Shown here piece by piece: positions 1 to 5,939 of a stretch of 6,088 nucleotides of DNA. This DNA is from Dehalococcoidia bacterium. GTDB taxonomy: Bacteria > Chloroflexota > Dehalococcoidia > Plut-88900. Each line of letters opens with the position of its first letter. The stretch's first letter is position 1. The position numbers were made by a program, and so were the translations under genes. The notes beneath the pieces were generated by a model that worked only from the letters and a program-made list of their open reading frames with translations, was not told the DNA's origin and made no database searches. Location of the stretch: assembly GCA_012270635.1 (NCBI GenBank), contig JAAXHX010000284.1:3258-9345 (forward strand), read 5' to 3'.

Positions 1-38
1 CCGCGTTTCGGGAGAAGAGAGACCCTCGCTTCCACTGA
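1..38 (+). CDS. C-terminal end of an enoyl-CoA hydratase/isomerase (crotonase) family protein, partial
   Basis: Read from base 3, the sequence encodes AFREKRDPRFH followed by a TGA at 36-38. This resembles the usual C-terminal tail of crotonase-family proteins, which often end in a pattern like AF-EKR-P-F plus a few residues. The rest of the gene lies upstream of the window, so no catalytic residue can be checked. It sits 72 bases before the amidohydrolase gene on the same strand and could be co-transcribed with it. A crotonase fits the CoA-ester theme of the window. Only eleven residues support the call, so it is a recognition of the tail and not a domain assignment. Confidence 0.5.
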   Translation, partial: AFREKRDPRFH

Positions 39-77
39 TTCGACCGTGATGTATCCAAGCAGGGTTTCGGGAAAAGA
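5..77 (+). repeat. Short direct repeat, two copies 59 bp apart
   Basis: GTTTCGGGAGAAGA at 5-18 recurs as GTTTCGGGAAAAGA at 64-77, matching at 13 of 14 bases. The first copy lies in the presumed crotonase tail (codons for FREK) and the second in the gap before the amidohydrolase gene. In the second copy the same reading would give FREKK, so this may be a small tandem duplication of the 3' end of the upstream gene. A regulatory role is not evident. Confidence 0.4.
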
Positions 78-110
78 AGGGCTGTTCAAAGCGGTCCGAA
101 AGGAGAGGCC

Positions 111-1271
111 ATGGGCTACGACATTATCTCGGCGGACACCCACATGGACCTGCGCTGGCTTCCCCCCGACCTGTTCGTCTCCCGCGCCCCGGATTCCCTG
201 AGACCGCACATGCCCAGGGTGGAGGCCCTGGATCGGGGGGACTACTGGTTCGTCCAGGGTCGGGAGTTCTGCGCCGTCGGCTCCGACAGTGCGGGCGTGC
301 GCGAGGGTCACGCCTATACCCCCGGCGAGTCTCTGCACATGGACCGCATGGCGGAGGTCGGGTTCTTCGACGGCGTGGCCCAGGGCATCTACCACCCCGT
401 AGACCCGGCGCTCCGGGTCAAGGACCAGGACATCGACGGCATCGATGCGGAGGTCATCTACGGGATTCTGGGCATCGCCGGCGGCATGTTCATCGACTCG
501 GGCCCCGAGGCTGACACCCTCATTGCCATATACGACATCTACAACGAGTACGTAGCGGGGCTCGTCAAGGGGTACGAAGAGAAGATGGCGGCGCTGGCCT
601 GCATCACCTGCCACGACCCCCGAGTGTCGGCGCGACAGCTTCGCACTGCGGCCGAACTGGGGTTGAGGGGCGCCGAGGTAAACGTATCGCAGATGGTCAA
701 ACCCATCTACCACGAGGACTGGGACGTGCTGTGGGAGACCGCCGCCGAATGCGAAATGCCCATCTCCTTCCACACCCTCGGCCTGGACTACGCCAAACCC
801 AACCCGGCGGAGTCGAAAAAGTATGAGTGGGTGGATACGGGGCTCCTGTTCGTGCTCTTCCAGCTATCCGGGGCGGAATTCCTGGTCAGCGTCCTCCTGT
901 CAGGGGCCTGCGAGAAACACCCCGGCTTCAACTTCGTTCTCGGGGAGTGCGGTGTGGGGTGGCTGCCCTACGTCCTGGAGCGCACCGACAACGAATACAA
1001 GGACAGGCTGTTCCATCTCGGCCTTCCCAAAATGCCGTCGGAGTACTGGAAGCGGCAGGGCTATTCAACGTTCCAGGAAGAGTTCGTATCCCTGGACCAG
1101 GTCGAGCGCATAAGCGCAGAGAGCATCATGTGGGGCTCCGACTACCCCCACCAGGACGGCGTCTTCCCCGACTCCCGTAAGGCCATCCGGGAGGGTCTCG
1201 GCCACCTGCCGGAAGGCGTGCTCCGAAAGATAGTCTGCGAAAACGCGGCTCGGCTGTATAAGTTCAACTAG
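111..1271 (+). CDS. Amidohydrolase family 2 (ACMSD-like TIM-barrel) metal-dependent hydrolase or decarboxylase
   Basis: The 386-residue product looks like a complete amidohydrolase_2 (PF04909) protein. The N-terminal strand ISADTHM (residues 6-12) carries the D-x-H metal-ligand region, in the same place as the ISADSH of many relatives. Further conserved points are H201 and H221 (PISFHTLG), the stretch EKHPGFNFVLGECGVGWLPY from residue 268, and the C-terminal MWGSDYPHQDGVFPDS around D344 and H347; D344 is the expected catalytic aspartate. Family members cleave amides or C-C bonds, or decarboxylate aromatic and dienoic acids; the substrate cannot be told here. No signal peptide or membrane segment is seen, so it should be cytoplasmic. 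The ATG at 111 follows an AAAGGAGAGG (99-108) with good spacing, which fixes the start. It may be co-transcribed with the upstream crotonase. Family call is firm; exact reaction unknown. Confidence 0.93.
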   Translation: MGYDIISADTHMDLRWLPPDLFVSRAPDSLRPHMPRVEALDRGDYWFVQGREFCAVGSDSAGVREGHAYTPGESLHMDRMAEVGFFDGVAQGIYHPVDPALRVKDQDIDGIDAEVIYGILGIAGGMFIDSGPEADTLIAIYDIYNEYVAGLVKGYEEKMAALACITCHDPRVSARQLRTAAELGLRGAEVNVSQMVKPIYHEDWDVLWETAAECEMPISFHTLGLDYAKPNPAESKKYEWVDTGLLFVLFQLSGAEFLVSVLLSGACEKHPGFNFVLGECGVGWLPYVLERTDNEYKDRLFHLGLPKMPSEYWKRQGYSTFQEEFVSLDQVERISAESIMWGSDYPHQDGVFPDSRKAIREGLGHLPEGVLRKIVCENAARLYKFN

Positions 1272-1295
1272 GAATGAATGGCGGGCCGGTTGGGG

Positions 1296-1311
1296 AGCGC
1301 TCAGGCGCGCT
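1296..1311 (-). other. Small inverted repeat between two convergent genes
   Basis: AGCGC at 1296-1300 and GCGCT at 1307-1311 can form a 5-bp stem with a 6-base loop. It lies between the end of the amidohydrolase gene and the 3' end of the tRNA, which converge here, so it could help end either transcript. No run of T follows on either strand, so an intrinsic terminator is not well supported. Confidence 0.2.
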
Positions 1312-1332
1312 GACCTCGCAGATTTGAGGGGT

Positions 1333-1406
1333 TGGCTGCCGAGCCAGGACTCGAACCTGGGCCAAGGGATTCAAAGTCCCGTGTGCTACCACTACACCAC
1401 TCGGCA
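1333..1406 (-). tRNA. tRNA-Gln (anticodon TTG), CCA encoded
   Basis: Reading the - strand gives a full cloverleaf: acceptor TGCCGAG paired with CTCGGCA (7 bp), D-arm GTGTAGTGGTAGCAC with a 4-bp stem, anticodon stem CGGGA/TCCCT with loop CTTTGAA, a 4-base variable loop, and T-arm CCAGG-TTCGAGT-CCTGG. The anticodon TTG (plus-strand 1372-1374) reads CAA, hence glutamine. The U1-A72 first pair is typical of bacterial tRNA-Gln and supports the identity. The outermost anticodon-stem pair is C-T, a minor mismatch. The discriminator G and the terminal CCA (1333-1335) are encoded in the DNA. The gene converges with the amidohydrolase gene and diverges from the hot-dog operon. Confidence 0.95.
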
Positions 1407-1436
1407 TTTCAGGGGCCGCAGTAAAGAGCCCGTGAA

Positions 1437-1442
1437 ATTATA
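1437..1442 (-). promoter_or_regulatory. -10 box of the tRNA-Gln promoter
   Basis: A perfect TATAAT lies on the - strand, 30 bases upstream of the mature tRNA 5' end, in a GC-rich background. Initiation near 1430 would give a leader of about 24 nt to be removed by RNase P. No good -35 box is seen: at 17-bp spacing the hexamer is GGTCCC, and the closer-matching CCGACA is only 13 bp away. Confidence 0.6.
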
Positions 1443-1474
1443 CCCCCATCCCGGTTGTCGGGACCCGGTCGCCG

Positions 1475-1503
1475 TTGACGCACCGTCACCCCGATGCTAG
1501 CAT
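1475..1503 (+). promoter_or_regulatory. Sigma70-like promoter of the hot-dog/CoA-transferase cluster
   Basis: TTGACG at 1475-1480 matches the -35 consensus at 5 of 6 bases. After exactly 17 bp comes TAGCAT at 1498-1503, which matches the -10 at 4 of 6. Initiation would fall near 1510, giving a leader of roughly 43 nt before the ATG at 1553. The TTG of the -35 box is in frame with the gene downstream and can be mistaken for its start codon. The promoter is divergent from that of tRNA-Gln and is the only good one seen before the CoA-transferase genes. Confidence 0.6.
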
Positions 1504-1552
1504 TTGCCCCGACCTCCCCACATCCTGTTCGACAACGGTGTCCTCCCAACCC

Positions 1553-1948
1553 ATGAGACCCCTCGAAGAAGCCCAAGTCGGCGAGACCCTCCGGCCTTAC
1601 GCCTACACCCTCACCCGAGAGATCGCCCTATTTGCGGCGCGCAACATTGGCAGGGACTCCCTGGAGACCGACGCGTCGGGCAATGAATTGGCACCGGCCT
1701 GCGTCACGGACAACGACTATACCGGCCTCTGGATTTCAGATTTCACTATCAAAGAGGCCATACATGCCAAGGCGGAGCACCACTATCTAACCCCGCCGAG
1801 GGTCGGAATGCGGCTGAACGTGACGGGCCGGATTACCGACAAATACAACCGCAGGGGCCGGGAGTACCTAGTGTTGGAATCGGAAACGGTGGACGAGGAT
1901 GGAACGAAGCTAGTCGAGAGCAAGAACGTCTTGCTTATAGACCTGTAG
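1553..1948 (+). CDS. MaoC/FAS1-like hot-dog protein, N-type (presumed non-catalytic half)
   Basis: The 131-residue product looks like a single hot-dog domain of the MaoC_dehydrat_N type. The recognisable part is residues 71-128: HAKAEHHY, PPRVGMRLNVTGRITDKYNRRGREYLVLE, then DEDGTKLVESKNVLLI. The pattern of a P-x-x-G turn, a V-x-G-x-I strand and a final R/K-S-x-x-x-L-L strand is typical. The hydratase-2 signature with its Asp and His is not visible, so this subunit alone may be inactive. The frame stays open up to a TTG at 1475, but that codon is the -35 box of the promoter. The ATG at 1553 leads directly into a normal hot-dog start; a GTG at 1538 is the alternative. Neither has a clear Shine-Dalgarno. 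The stop is 7 bases before the next hot-dog gene, suggesting a heterodimer. Confidence 0.8.
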   Translation: MRPLEEAQVGETLRPYAYTLTREIALFAARNIGRDSLETDASGNELAPACVTDNDYTGLWISDFTIKEAIHAKAEHHYLTPPRVGMRLNVTGRITDKYNRRGREYLVLESETVDEDGTKLVESKNVLLIDL

Positions 1949-1955
1949 GTTGAAT

Positions 1956-2414
1956 ATGTCAGATGCCAGTCACAACATATCCAGGCACAGTCTAACGCCC
2001 GGCACGGAGCTGCCGCCGGCGACGCGCACCCTCTCCAAGGAGGAGATCATCGCGTATTCCACCCGCGGGCCGGAACTCGGTGGGGATCCCACGGCCAGGA
2101 AGAACATCCATAACGATGAAGAGACGGCTCGGTCCTATGGGATCCGGGGGGTAGTTGCCGGGGGCATCCAGACCATGCCCTACATCTGGGCCATGCTCCA
2201 CGACAACCTTGGCGAGAGTTGGGACAGGGGCGGTCTCCTATCGGTAACGTTTACAAATATGGTGTGCGGGGACGACACCCTCGTCACCCGGGCCGTAGTC
2301 CGGGAACCGAAGGGCGACGAGCCCAACGACCGCATCTACTTCGACACCTGGATCGAAAACCAGCTCGGCGAAAAAGTCATCGTGGGGAAGGCCAGCATCG
2401 CAGCCGGACGGTAA
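1956..2414 (+). CDS. MaoC-like enoyl-CoA hydratase/dehydratase, presumed catalytic subunit
   Basis: The 152-residue product is a single MaoC hot-dog domain. Residues 50-70 (NIHNDEETARSYGIRGVVAGG) match the active-site helix of MaoC hydratases, N-x-H-x-D-x-x-x-A followed by a glycine-rich turn, with H52 the expected catalytic histidine. The usual partner Asp sits five residues before the His in R-hydratases; here that position is Ala47, and the nearest Asp is D44. The active site is therefore either shifted or altered. The likely reaction is reversible hydration of an enoyl-CoA or a related beta-hydroxyacid dehydration in the cytoplasm. The ATG at 1956 has an AGG 6 bases upstream; a TTG at 1950 is a weaker alternative. 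The close preceding hot-dog gene recalls the HadA/HadB arrangement, where one subunit lacks catalytic residues. Confidence 0.85.
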   Translation: MSDASHNISRHSLTPGTELPPATRTLSKEEIIAYSTRGPELGGDPTARKNIHNDEETARSYGIRGVVAGGIQTMPYIWAMLHDNLGESWDRGGLLSVTFTNMVCGDDTLVTRAVVREPKGDEPNDRIYFDTWIENQLGEKVIVGKASIAAGR

Positions 2415-2428
2415 CGTACTCTTCAGGT

Positions 2429-3241
2429 ATGGAGGTCTGCCCAGCATTCGTAGACGAGACCGGTGTACTAACTGAGTCATCCACAAAACAGCCAGTCTAC
2501 GGCATTGGCCTTCTGGTAGTGCCCGACACGAAGCGTATCACCGACCGTTTCTACCGACTGCACTTCAACTTTATTCAGAAAATGACGTATGAGCGCAACC
2601 GATTGAGAAGAACGCTTCGGTCTGAAAATAGGTTGCCAACCCTGTTGGAAGTCGACCGGTTGATGTGGTCGACGCGTCACCACGAGTATAAGTTCGCTGA
2701 TGTCACGCACTTCAACATCCAGGACTACATCGATATCCTCAACCTGTATTTCTCTTTTCCCGATTTTGAATTCCACTCGCTGATGATGAATAAATACGAC
2801 AAAAAAGCCTGGCTGGGCAGATGGGACAACAACCCCTGGATGGCATACACTCACTTTACCAAGGAGTTGTTAGCAAAAAGGTTGAAGAGGGATGTGTTTG
2901 CAATTGTCGACCTTCAAGACAAACCCGGCCGGTCGAATGTGCATCTGGAAGATGTCTTATGCTCGGTTCCCATGGTAAAGGGTTGCCTAAGGGCTACCTC
3001 CGACATGTCACTATATTTGCAGCTTATAGATCTGCTGCTCGGGTGTGTACAGTACGATCTCAAAGATCAGATGGACTACTATATCCCTGGCTCCAAGAGA
3101 GCCAAGGCCAAGGGACAATTAGTAGGTCTGGTCAAGAGCAAGTTGGGGATGAGGCAAGGCGACATATTCCTGCCGAACGGCGAGTCTCTCAAATGCTGGA
3201 ATATACCATCTACCTTCACCGTTTCTCGGGGGACTTGGTGA
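2429..3241 (+). CDS. DUF3800 domain protein (PF12686), lower-GC gene within the operon
   Basis: The 270-residue product shows the landmarks of DUF3800: AFVDETG at residues 6-12 (the family's DESG motif), the strand VYGIGLLVV (23-31), HEYKFADV (85-92), the strand VFAIVDLQ with D161, and SLYLQLIDLLLG (194-205), equivalent to the family's C-terminal LQ-x-AD-x-x-x-G. All acidic positions expected of a possible nuclease-like site (D9, E10, D161, D201) are present. The biochemical role of the family is not established. The ATG at 2429 puts the D-E-T-G motif at the N-terminus as usual; the frame extends further upstream, but that part reads through the hot-dog gene out of frame. Only an AGG one base away serves as ribosome site. 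Codons such as TTG, TTA, AAA and ATA are frequent and GC is lower than in neighbours, suggesting transfer. A long hairpin follows its stop. Confidence 0.85.
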   Translation: MEVCPAFVDETGVLTESSTKQPVYGIGLLVVPDTKRITDRFYRLHFNFIQKMTYERNRLRRTLRSENRLPTLLEVDRLMWSTRHHEYKFADVTHFNIQDYIDILNLYFSFPDFEFHSLMMNKYDKKAWLGRWDNNPWMAYTHFTKELLAKRLKRDVFAIVDLQDKPGRSNVHLEDVLCSVPMVKGCLRATSDMSLYLQLIDLLLGCVQYDLKDQMDYYIPGSKRAKAKGQLVGLVKSKLGMRQGDIFLPNGESLKCWNIPSTFTVSRGTW

Positions 3242-3254
3242 AGTGAAAGCAAAG

Positions 3255-3329
3255 AAAGGAAGTGCGGCTATGACCGGCGTCCATCCCTTGCGCGGGACGA
3301 CGTATTCCGGGCACTCCGCACTTACCTTT
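3255..3329 (+). ncRNA. Candidate structured RNA: long imperfect hairpin behind the DUF3800 gene
   Basis: Hand folding gives one 75-nt hairpin. The outer stem pairs 3255-3267 with 3316-3329 (13 bp with one bulged A at 3324). An internal loop of 6 and 5 bases follows. Then CCGG 3274-3277 pairs with CCGG 3307-3310, CGTC 3278-3281 with GACG 3299-3302 (a TATT bulge on the 3' side), and TCCC 3284-3287 with GGGA 3294-3297, closed by a six-base loop. That is 25 bp in all. No T-run follows, so it does not look like an intrinsic terminator. It starts 14 bases after the DUF3800 stop. Candidate RNA motifs named DUF3800-I and following have been described near genes of this family, which makes an RNA element plausible; a match to any of them was not tested. 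A small palindromic repeat or an RNA stabilising element is the alternative. Confidence 0.45.
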
Positions 3330-3353
3330 AGAGCTTATCGTCACACGACCTGC

Positions 3354-3401
3354 ATGTCAACCGAGCCCTGGCTCCTAGCTGCTCTTGAGGGTGAGGGCTG
3401 A
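3354..3401 (+). CDS. Possible 15-codon leader ORF overlapping the CoA-transferase start
   Basis: ATG at 3354 opens a 15-codon frame (MSTEPWLLAALEGEG) whose TGA (3399-3401) overlaps the ATG of the next gene as TGATG, an arrangement that favours translational coupling. No Shine-Dalgarno is evident before the ATG. It may be chance, or a relic of the duplicated gene start described at 3360-3416. Confidence 0.2.
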   Translation: MSTEPWLLAALEGEG

Positions 3402-3416
3402 TGGACCGAGCCCTGG
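3360..3416 (+). repeat. 12-bp direct repeat across the CoA-transferase start
   Basis: ACCGAGCCCTGG occurs at 3360-3371 and again at 3405-3416, 45 bp apart. Each copy lies just after an ATG (3354 and 3401), so the upstream copy looks like a duplicated gene start in another frame. The second copy encodes part of the normal N-terminus (DRALEG), so that one is the original. A 12-base exact match at this distance is unlikely by chance. Confidence 0.5.
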
Positions 3417-4603
3417 AAGGCCTCCGGGTCCTGGACCTGAGCGAGGGCGTGGCCGGGGGATACTGCACCAAGCTGTTCGGATGCCTGGGGGCGGAGGTTA
3501 TCAAGGTGGAGGACCCCGCCGGCGGCGATGTCTCCCGCAGGATGGGCCCCTTCCTGGACCATCTCCCCGACCCCGAGACCAGCGCCACTCATCTCTACCT
3601 CAACACGAACAAAAAGAGCATAACCCTCAACCTGGACACCACATCCGGCGTCGAGACTTTGAAAACCCTGGCGCCATCGGCGGACGTGGTCGTCGAGACC
3701 TATATGCCGGGGACCATGGAGGACAAGGGCATCGGTTACGAGGTCCTGGAGTCGATCAATCCGGGAATCGTGCTGGCGTCGATAACGTATTTCGGGCAGA
3801 CGGGCCCGTACAGGGACTACAAGGGCAACTCGATGGTCGGGTATGCTCTTACGGGCCAGATGTACATGACCGGGGAGCCGGACCGGGAGCCGCTGGTAGG
3901 CGCGGGCTTCCAGCCTGAGTACTCCGCCGGCATTCACGCTTTCGACGCGGTAATGGCAGCCTTGTACTGGCGAGATTCCAGTGGTAAGGGTCAGCACATC
4001 GATGTCTCAGCGATGGAGGCGATGAGCTACTATCATGAGTTCGCCATCACCACCTGGACCCACGTCCAGGCCAAGAACATGCGCGCCGGGAACGACTATC
4101 CCGTCGGGGGACACCCGCTGACCCTGTACCCGTGCAAGGACGGATGGGTGTCCATAAGCAGCGTAATGGCCCATCACAGCGAGAACCTGTTCCTCCTGAT
4201 GGAGCGGCCCGACCTCATCGACGATCCTCGCTTCGCGTCTGCGGACCTGCGCTGGGACCACAAAGAGGCATACAACGATATCCTGGTCGAATGGCTCATG
4301 CAGCACACCATGGACGAGGTGGTCGAAGTGGGGCAAAGCCTCCGCATTCCCGTCACTTACGTGCCCACTTTCGGGCGGCTCTTCAACGACGTGCAGCTAA
4401 GCGCCCGGGACTACTGGGTTGCGCTGGAACATCCATTGGTGGGTCGGCAGCTCTATGCCGGCGCTCCCTTCAAGATGGATGAGTCACCCTGGCAGGTCAC
4501 CCGGGCCCCGCTTCTGGGAGAGCATAATGAGGACGTTTACTGTGGCGACATGGGCCTTAGCAAGGAAGAGCTGGTCCGCCTCCGCGAGCGCAACATCATT
4601 TGA
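3401..4603 (+). CDS. CaiB/BaiF class III CoA-transferase, subunit 1 (Glu at the catalytic Asp position)
   Basis: The 400-residue length is normal for the family. The N-terminus LEGLRVLDLSEGVAGGYCTKLFGCLGAEVIKVE is the classic nucleotide-binding opening, followed by LNTNKKSITLNLD (residues 67-79), DVVVETYMPG (95-104), ASITYFGQTGPY (126-137) and ALYWRDSSGKGQHIDVS (187-203). These enzymes move CoA between carboxylic acids through an aspartyl-CoA intermediate. The nucleophile normally lies in a D-x-x-x-G motif ahead of the AAL helix; here the aligned stretch is PEYSAG, with E173 in place of Asp. That may reduce or change activity. The start has two Shine-Dalgarno-like stretches, GAGGGT (3387-3392) and GAGGG (3393-3397). 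Six bases separate it from a second CoA-transferase gene, so a heteromer like SmtAB or BbsEF is plausible. The substrate is unknown. Confidence 0.93.
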   Translation: MDRALEGLRVLDLSEGVAGGYCTKLFGCLGAEVIKVEDPAGGDVSRRMGPFLDHLPDPETSATHLYLNTNKKSITLNLDTTSGVETLKTLAPSADVVVETYMPGTMEDKGIGYEVLESINPGIVLASITYFGQTGPYRDYKGNSMVGYALTGQMYMTGEPDREPLVGAGFQPEYSAGIHAFDAVMAALYWRDSSGKGQHIDVSAMEAMSYYHEFAITTWTHVQAKNMRAGNDYPVGGHPLTLYPCKDGWVSISSVMAHHSENLFLLMERPDLIDDPRFASADLRWDHKEAYNDILVEWLMQHTMDEVVEVGQSLRIPVTYVPTFGRLFNDVQLSARDYWVALEHPLVGRQLYAGAPFKMDESPWQVTRAPLLGEHNEDVYCGDMGLSKEELVRLRERNII

Positions 4604-4609
4604 GGGCTT

Positions 4610-5923
4610 ATGAACTATCCCGCAGATAGAGGGCGTGCGCTGGAAGGAGTCCGGGTGCTGGACTTCACCACCGGGTGGTCGGGGCCCATCGGGGCCCGGT
4701 TCCTCGCCGACCTCGGCGCCGAGGTAATCAAGATCGAGTCCCTGTACGGTCGGGGGGCGTCGCAGGTCCCGACGCCGGAGAACCCCAAGGACTACGCGAA
4801 GATTGCCCACTCGATGTATCCCGACAACGATCCCGGAGACCAGCCTTACAATCGCTACGGCACCTTCAACGAATATCATCGCAACAAGAAGAGCCTCACC
4901 CTGGACCTGTCCCGCGACGATTGCCGGGAACTGGCCAGGAGGCTCGTGCCCATTTCCGACGTAGTGATGGAGAACTTCAGCGCCAGGGTGATGCGTAACT
5001 TCGGGCTGGACTACCCATCGATACGCCACCTGAACCCGGCGATCATATTCGTCTCGATGCCGGGTTTCGGGATGACGGGGCCGCATCGCAACCACGTGAG
5101 CTACGGGACGAACATCGAGCCGACCGCTGGGTTCTCAAACCTGATGGGCTATCCGGGCCCGAAGCCTTACAAGTCCGGGGAGGCGTATCCCGACCCCAAC
5201 GCGGGCCTAAACGCGGTGGGCGCAACGCTCGCGGCCCTCTATTACCGGCGACGCTCCGGCAAGGGCCAGTTCATCGACCTGTCGCAGAACGAAGCGGCGG
5301 CCTGCCTGATCGGGGAGGCGCTGCTCGGCTACCAGCTGACCGGGGAGCACCCCATGAGAATGGGAAATCACCACGGCTACCACGCCCCGCACAACGCCTA
5401 CAAGTGCAAGGGAGACGACAACTGGGTGGCCATAGCGGTGACCAACGATGAAGAGTGGGCTGCCCTTTGCAGTGTCGCCGGGAACCCTTCCTGGGCATCC
5501 GACCCCAGGTTCCAGGACCAGCTGAGCCGGTGGCAGCGCCAGGACGATATCGACCGACACATCTCGGAATGGACCGCCAACGAGGACTACAAAGACTTGA
5601 TGCACCGGCTCCAGGGCGCCGGGGTCACGGCGGCGGCGGTCTACACGAACCAGGACGTGGTGGAGGATGAGCACCTGAACGAACGCGGGTACTTCTGGGA
5701 TACGGAACACGCAGCGGCGGGGACCATGCCGTTCTCCGGGGCGCCCGTCCTCCTCTCCAAGACTCCCGGGACCCTGATCAGCTCCGCGCCCCTGATGGGG
5801 GAACACAACCGCTACGTGCTGGAGGATCTGGCCGGGCTCGAGACTTCCTACGTGGACTCGCTGGAAGCCGAGGCCGCAATCGGGACCCGGCCCCCGGAAG
5901 GCATCGCCGGGATTTTCGCGTAG
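4610..5923 (+). CDS. CaiB/BaiF class III CoA-transferase, subunit 2 (catalytic Asp present)
   Basis: The 437-residue protein has the same plan as its neighbour: LEGVRVLDFTTGWSGPIGARFLADLGAEVIKIE (11-43), NEYHRNKKSLTLDLS (87-101), DVVMENFSARVM (117-128), FVSMPGFGMTGPH (147-159), and ALYYRRRSGKGQFIDLSQNEA (209-229). The nucleophile motif reads YPDPNAG with D195, so this subunit should be active. It is longer than subunit 1, mainly because of an insert around residues 50-85 rich in Pro, Tyr and Asp, and an extended tail. The ATG at 4610 follows GAGGG at 4602-4606, which overlaps the TGA of subunit 1; almost the same signal (GAGGGCT) precedes subunit 1. The two are paralogues of clearly different sequence, not a recent duplication. 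They likely act together in the cytoplasm to load CoA onto a carboxylic acid. Confidence 0.94.
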   Translation: MNYPADRGRALEGVRVLDFTTGWSGPIGARFLADLGAEVIKIESLYGRGASQVPTPENPKDYAKIAHSMYPDNDPGDQPYNRYGTFNEYHRNKKSLTLDLSRDDCRELARRLVPISDVVMENFSARVMRNFGLDYPSIRHLNPAIIFVSMPGFGMTGPHRNHVSYGTNIEPTAGFSNLMGYPGPKPYKSGEAYPDPNAGLNAVGATLAALYYRRRSGKGQFIDLSQNEAAACLIGEALLGYQLTGEHPMRMGNHHGYHAPHNAYKCKGDDNWVAIAVTNDEEWAALCSVAGNPSWASDPRFQDQLSRWQRQDDIDRHISEWTANEDYKDLMHRLQGAGVTAAAVYTNQDVVEDEHLNERGYFWDTEHAAAGTMPFSGAPVLLSKTPGTLISSAPLMGEHNRYVLEDLAGLETSYVDSLEAEAAIGTRPPEGIAGIFA

Positions 5924-5939
5924 GGCTTCCTGCCCCGCC

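Noticed and set aside
49..199. Short + strand frame from ATG 49 running into the amidohydrolase gene
   Set aside because: No ribosome binding site, no recognisable content, and most of it is out of frame inside the conserved amidohydrolase.
2219..2428. In-frame upstream extension of the DUF3800 gene, 70 more residues
   Set aside because: It overlaps the MaoC gene in another frame, is rich in Arg and Gly as expected of a shadow, and DUF3800 proteins normally begin just before the D-E-S/T-G motif.
2477..2854. 125-codon open frame on the - strand inside the DUF3800 gene
   Set aside because: The + strand frame carries the DUF3800 motifs; the antisense frame is a shadow.
2415..3400. Terminal inverted repeats or target-site duplication bounding the DUF3800 region
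   Set aside because: Comparing 2415-2428 with 3330-3400 by eye shows only matches of 5-6 bases, so no insertion boundaries can be claimed.
3341..3997. 218-codon open frame on the - strand
   Set aside because: It lies antisense to the clearly conserved CoA-transferase gene and shows no recognisable domain; long antisense frames are common in GC-rich genes.
4484..5095. 203-codon open frame on the - strand
   Set aside because: It is antisense to both CoA-transferase genes, and has no domain features.
5207..5806. 199-codon open frame on the - strand
   Set aside because: It is antisense to the second CoA-transferase gene with no recognisable motif.
5923..5935. GGGC-TTCCT-GCCC as a terminator for the CoA-transferase operon
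   Set aside because: Only a 4-bp stem that includes the stop codon's last base, followed by CGCCTTTA and not a T-run; too weak to call.
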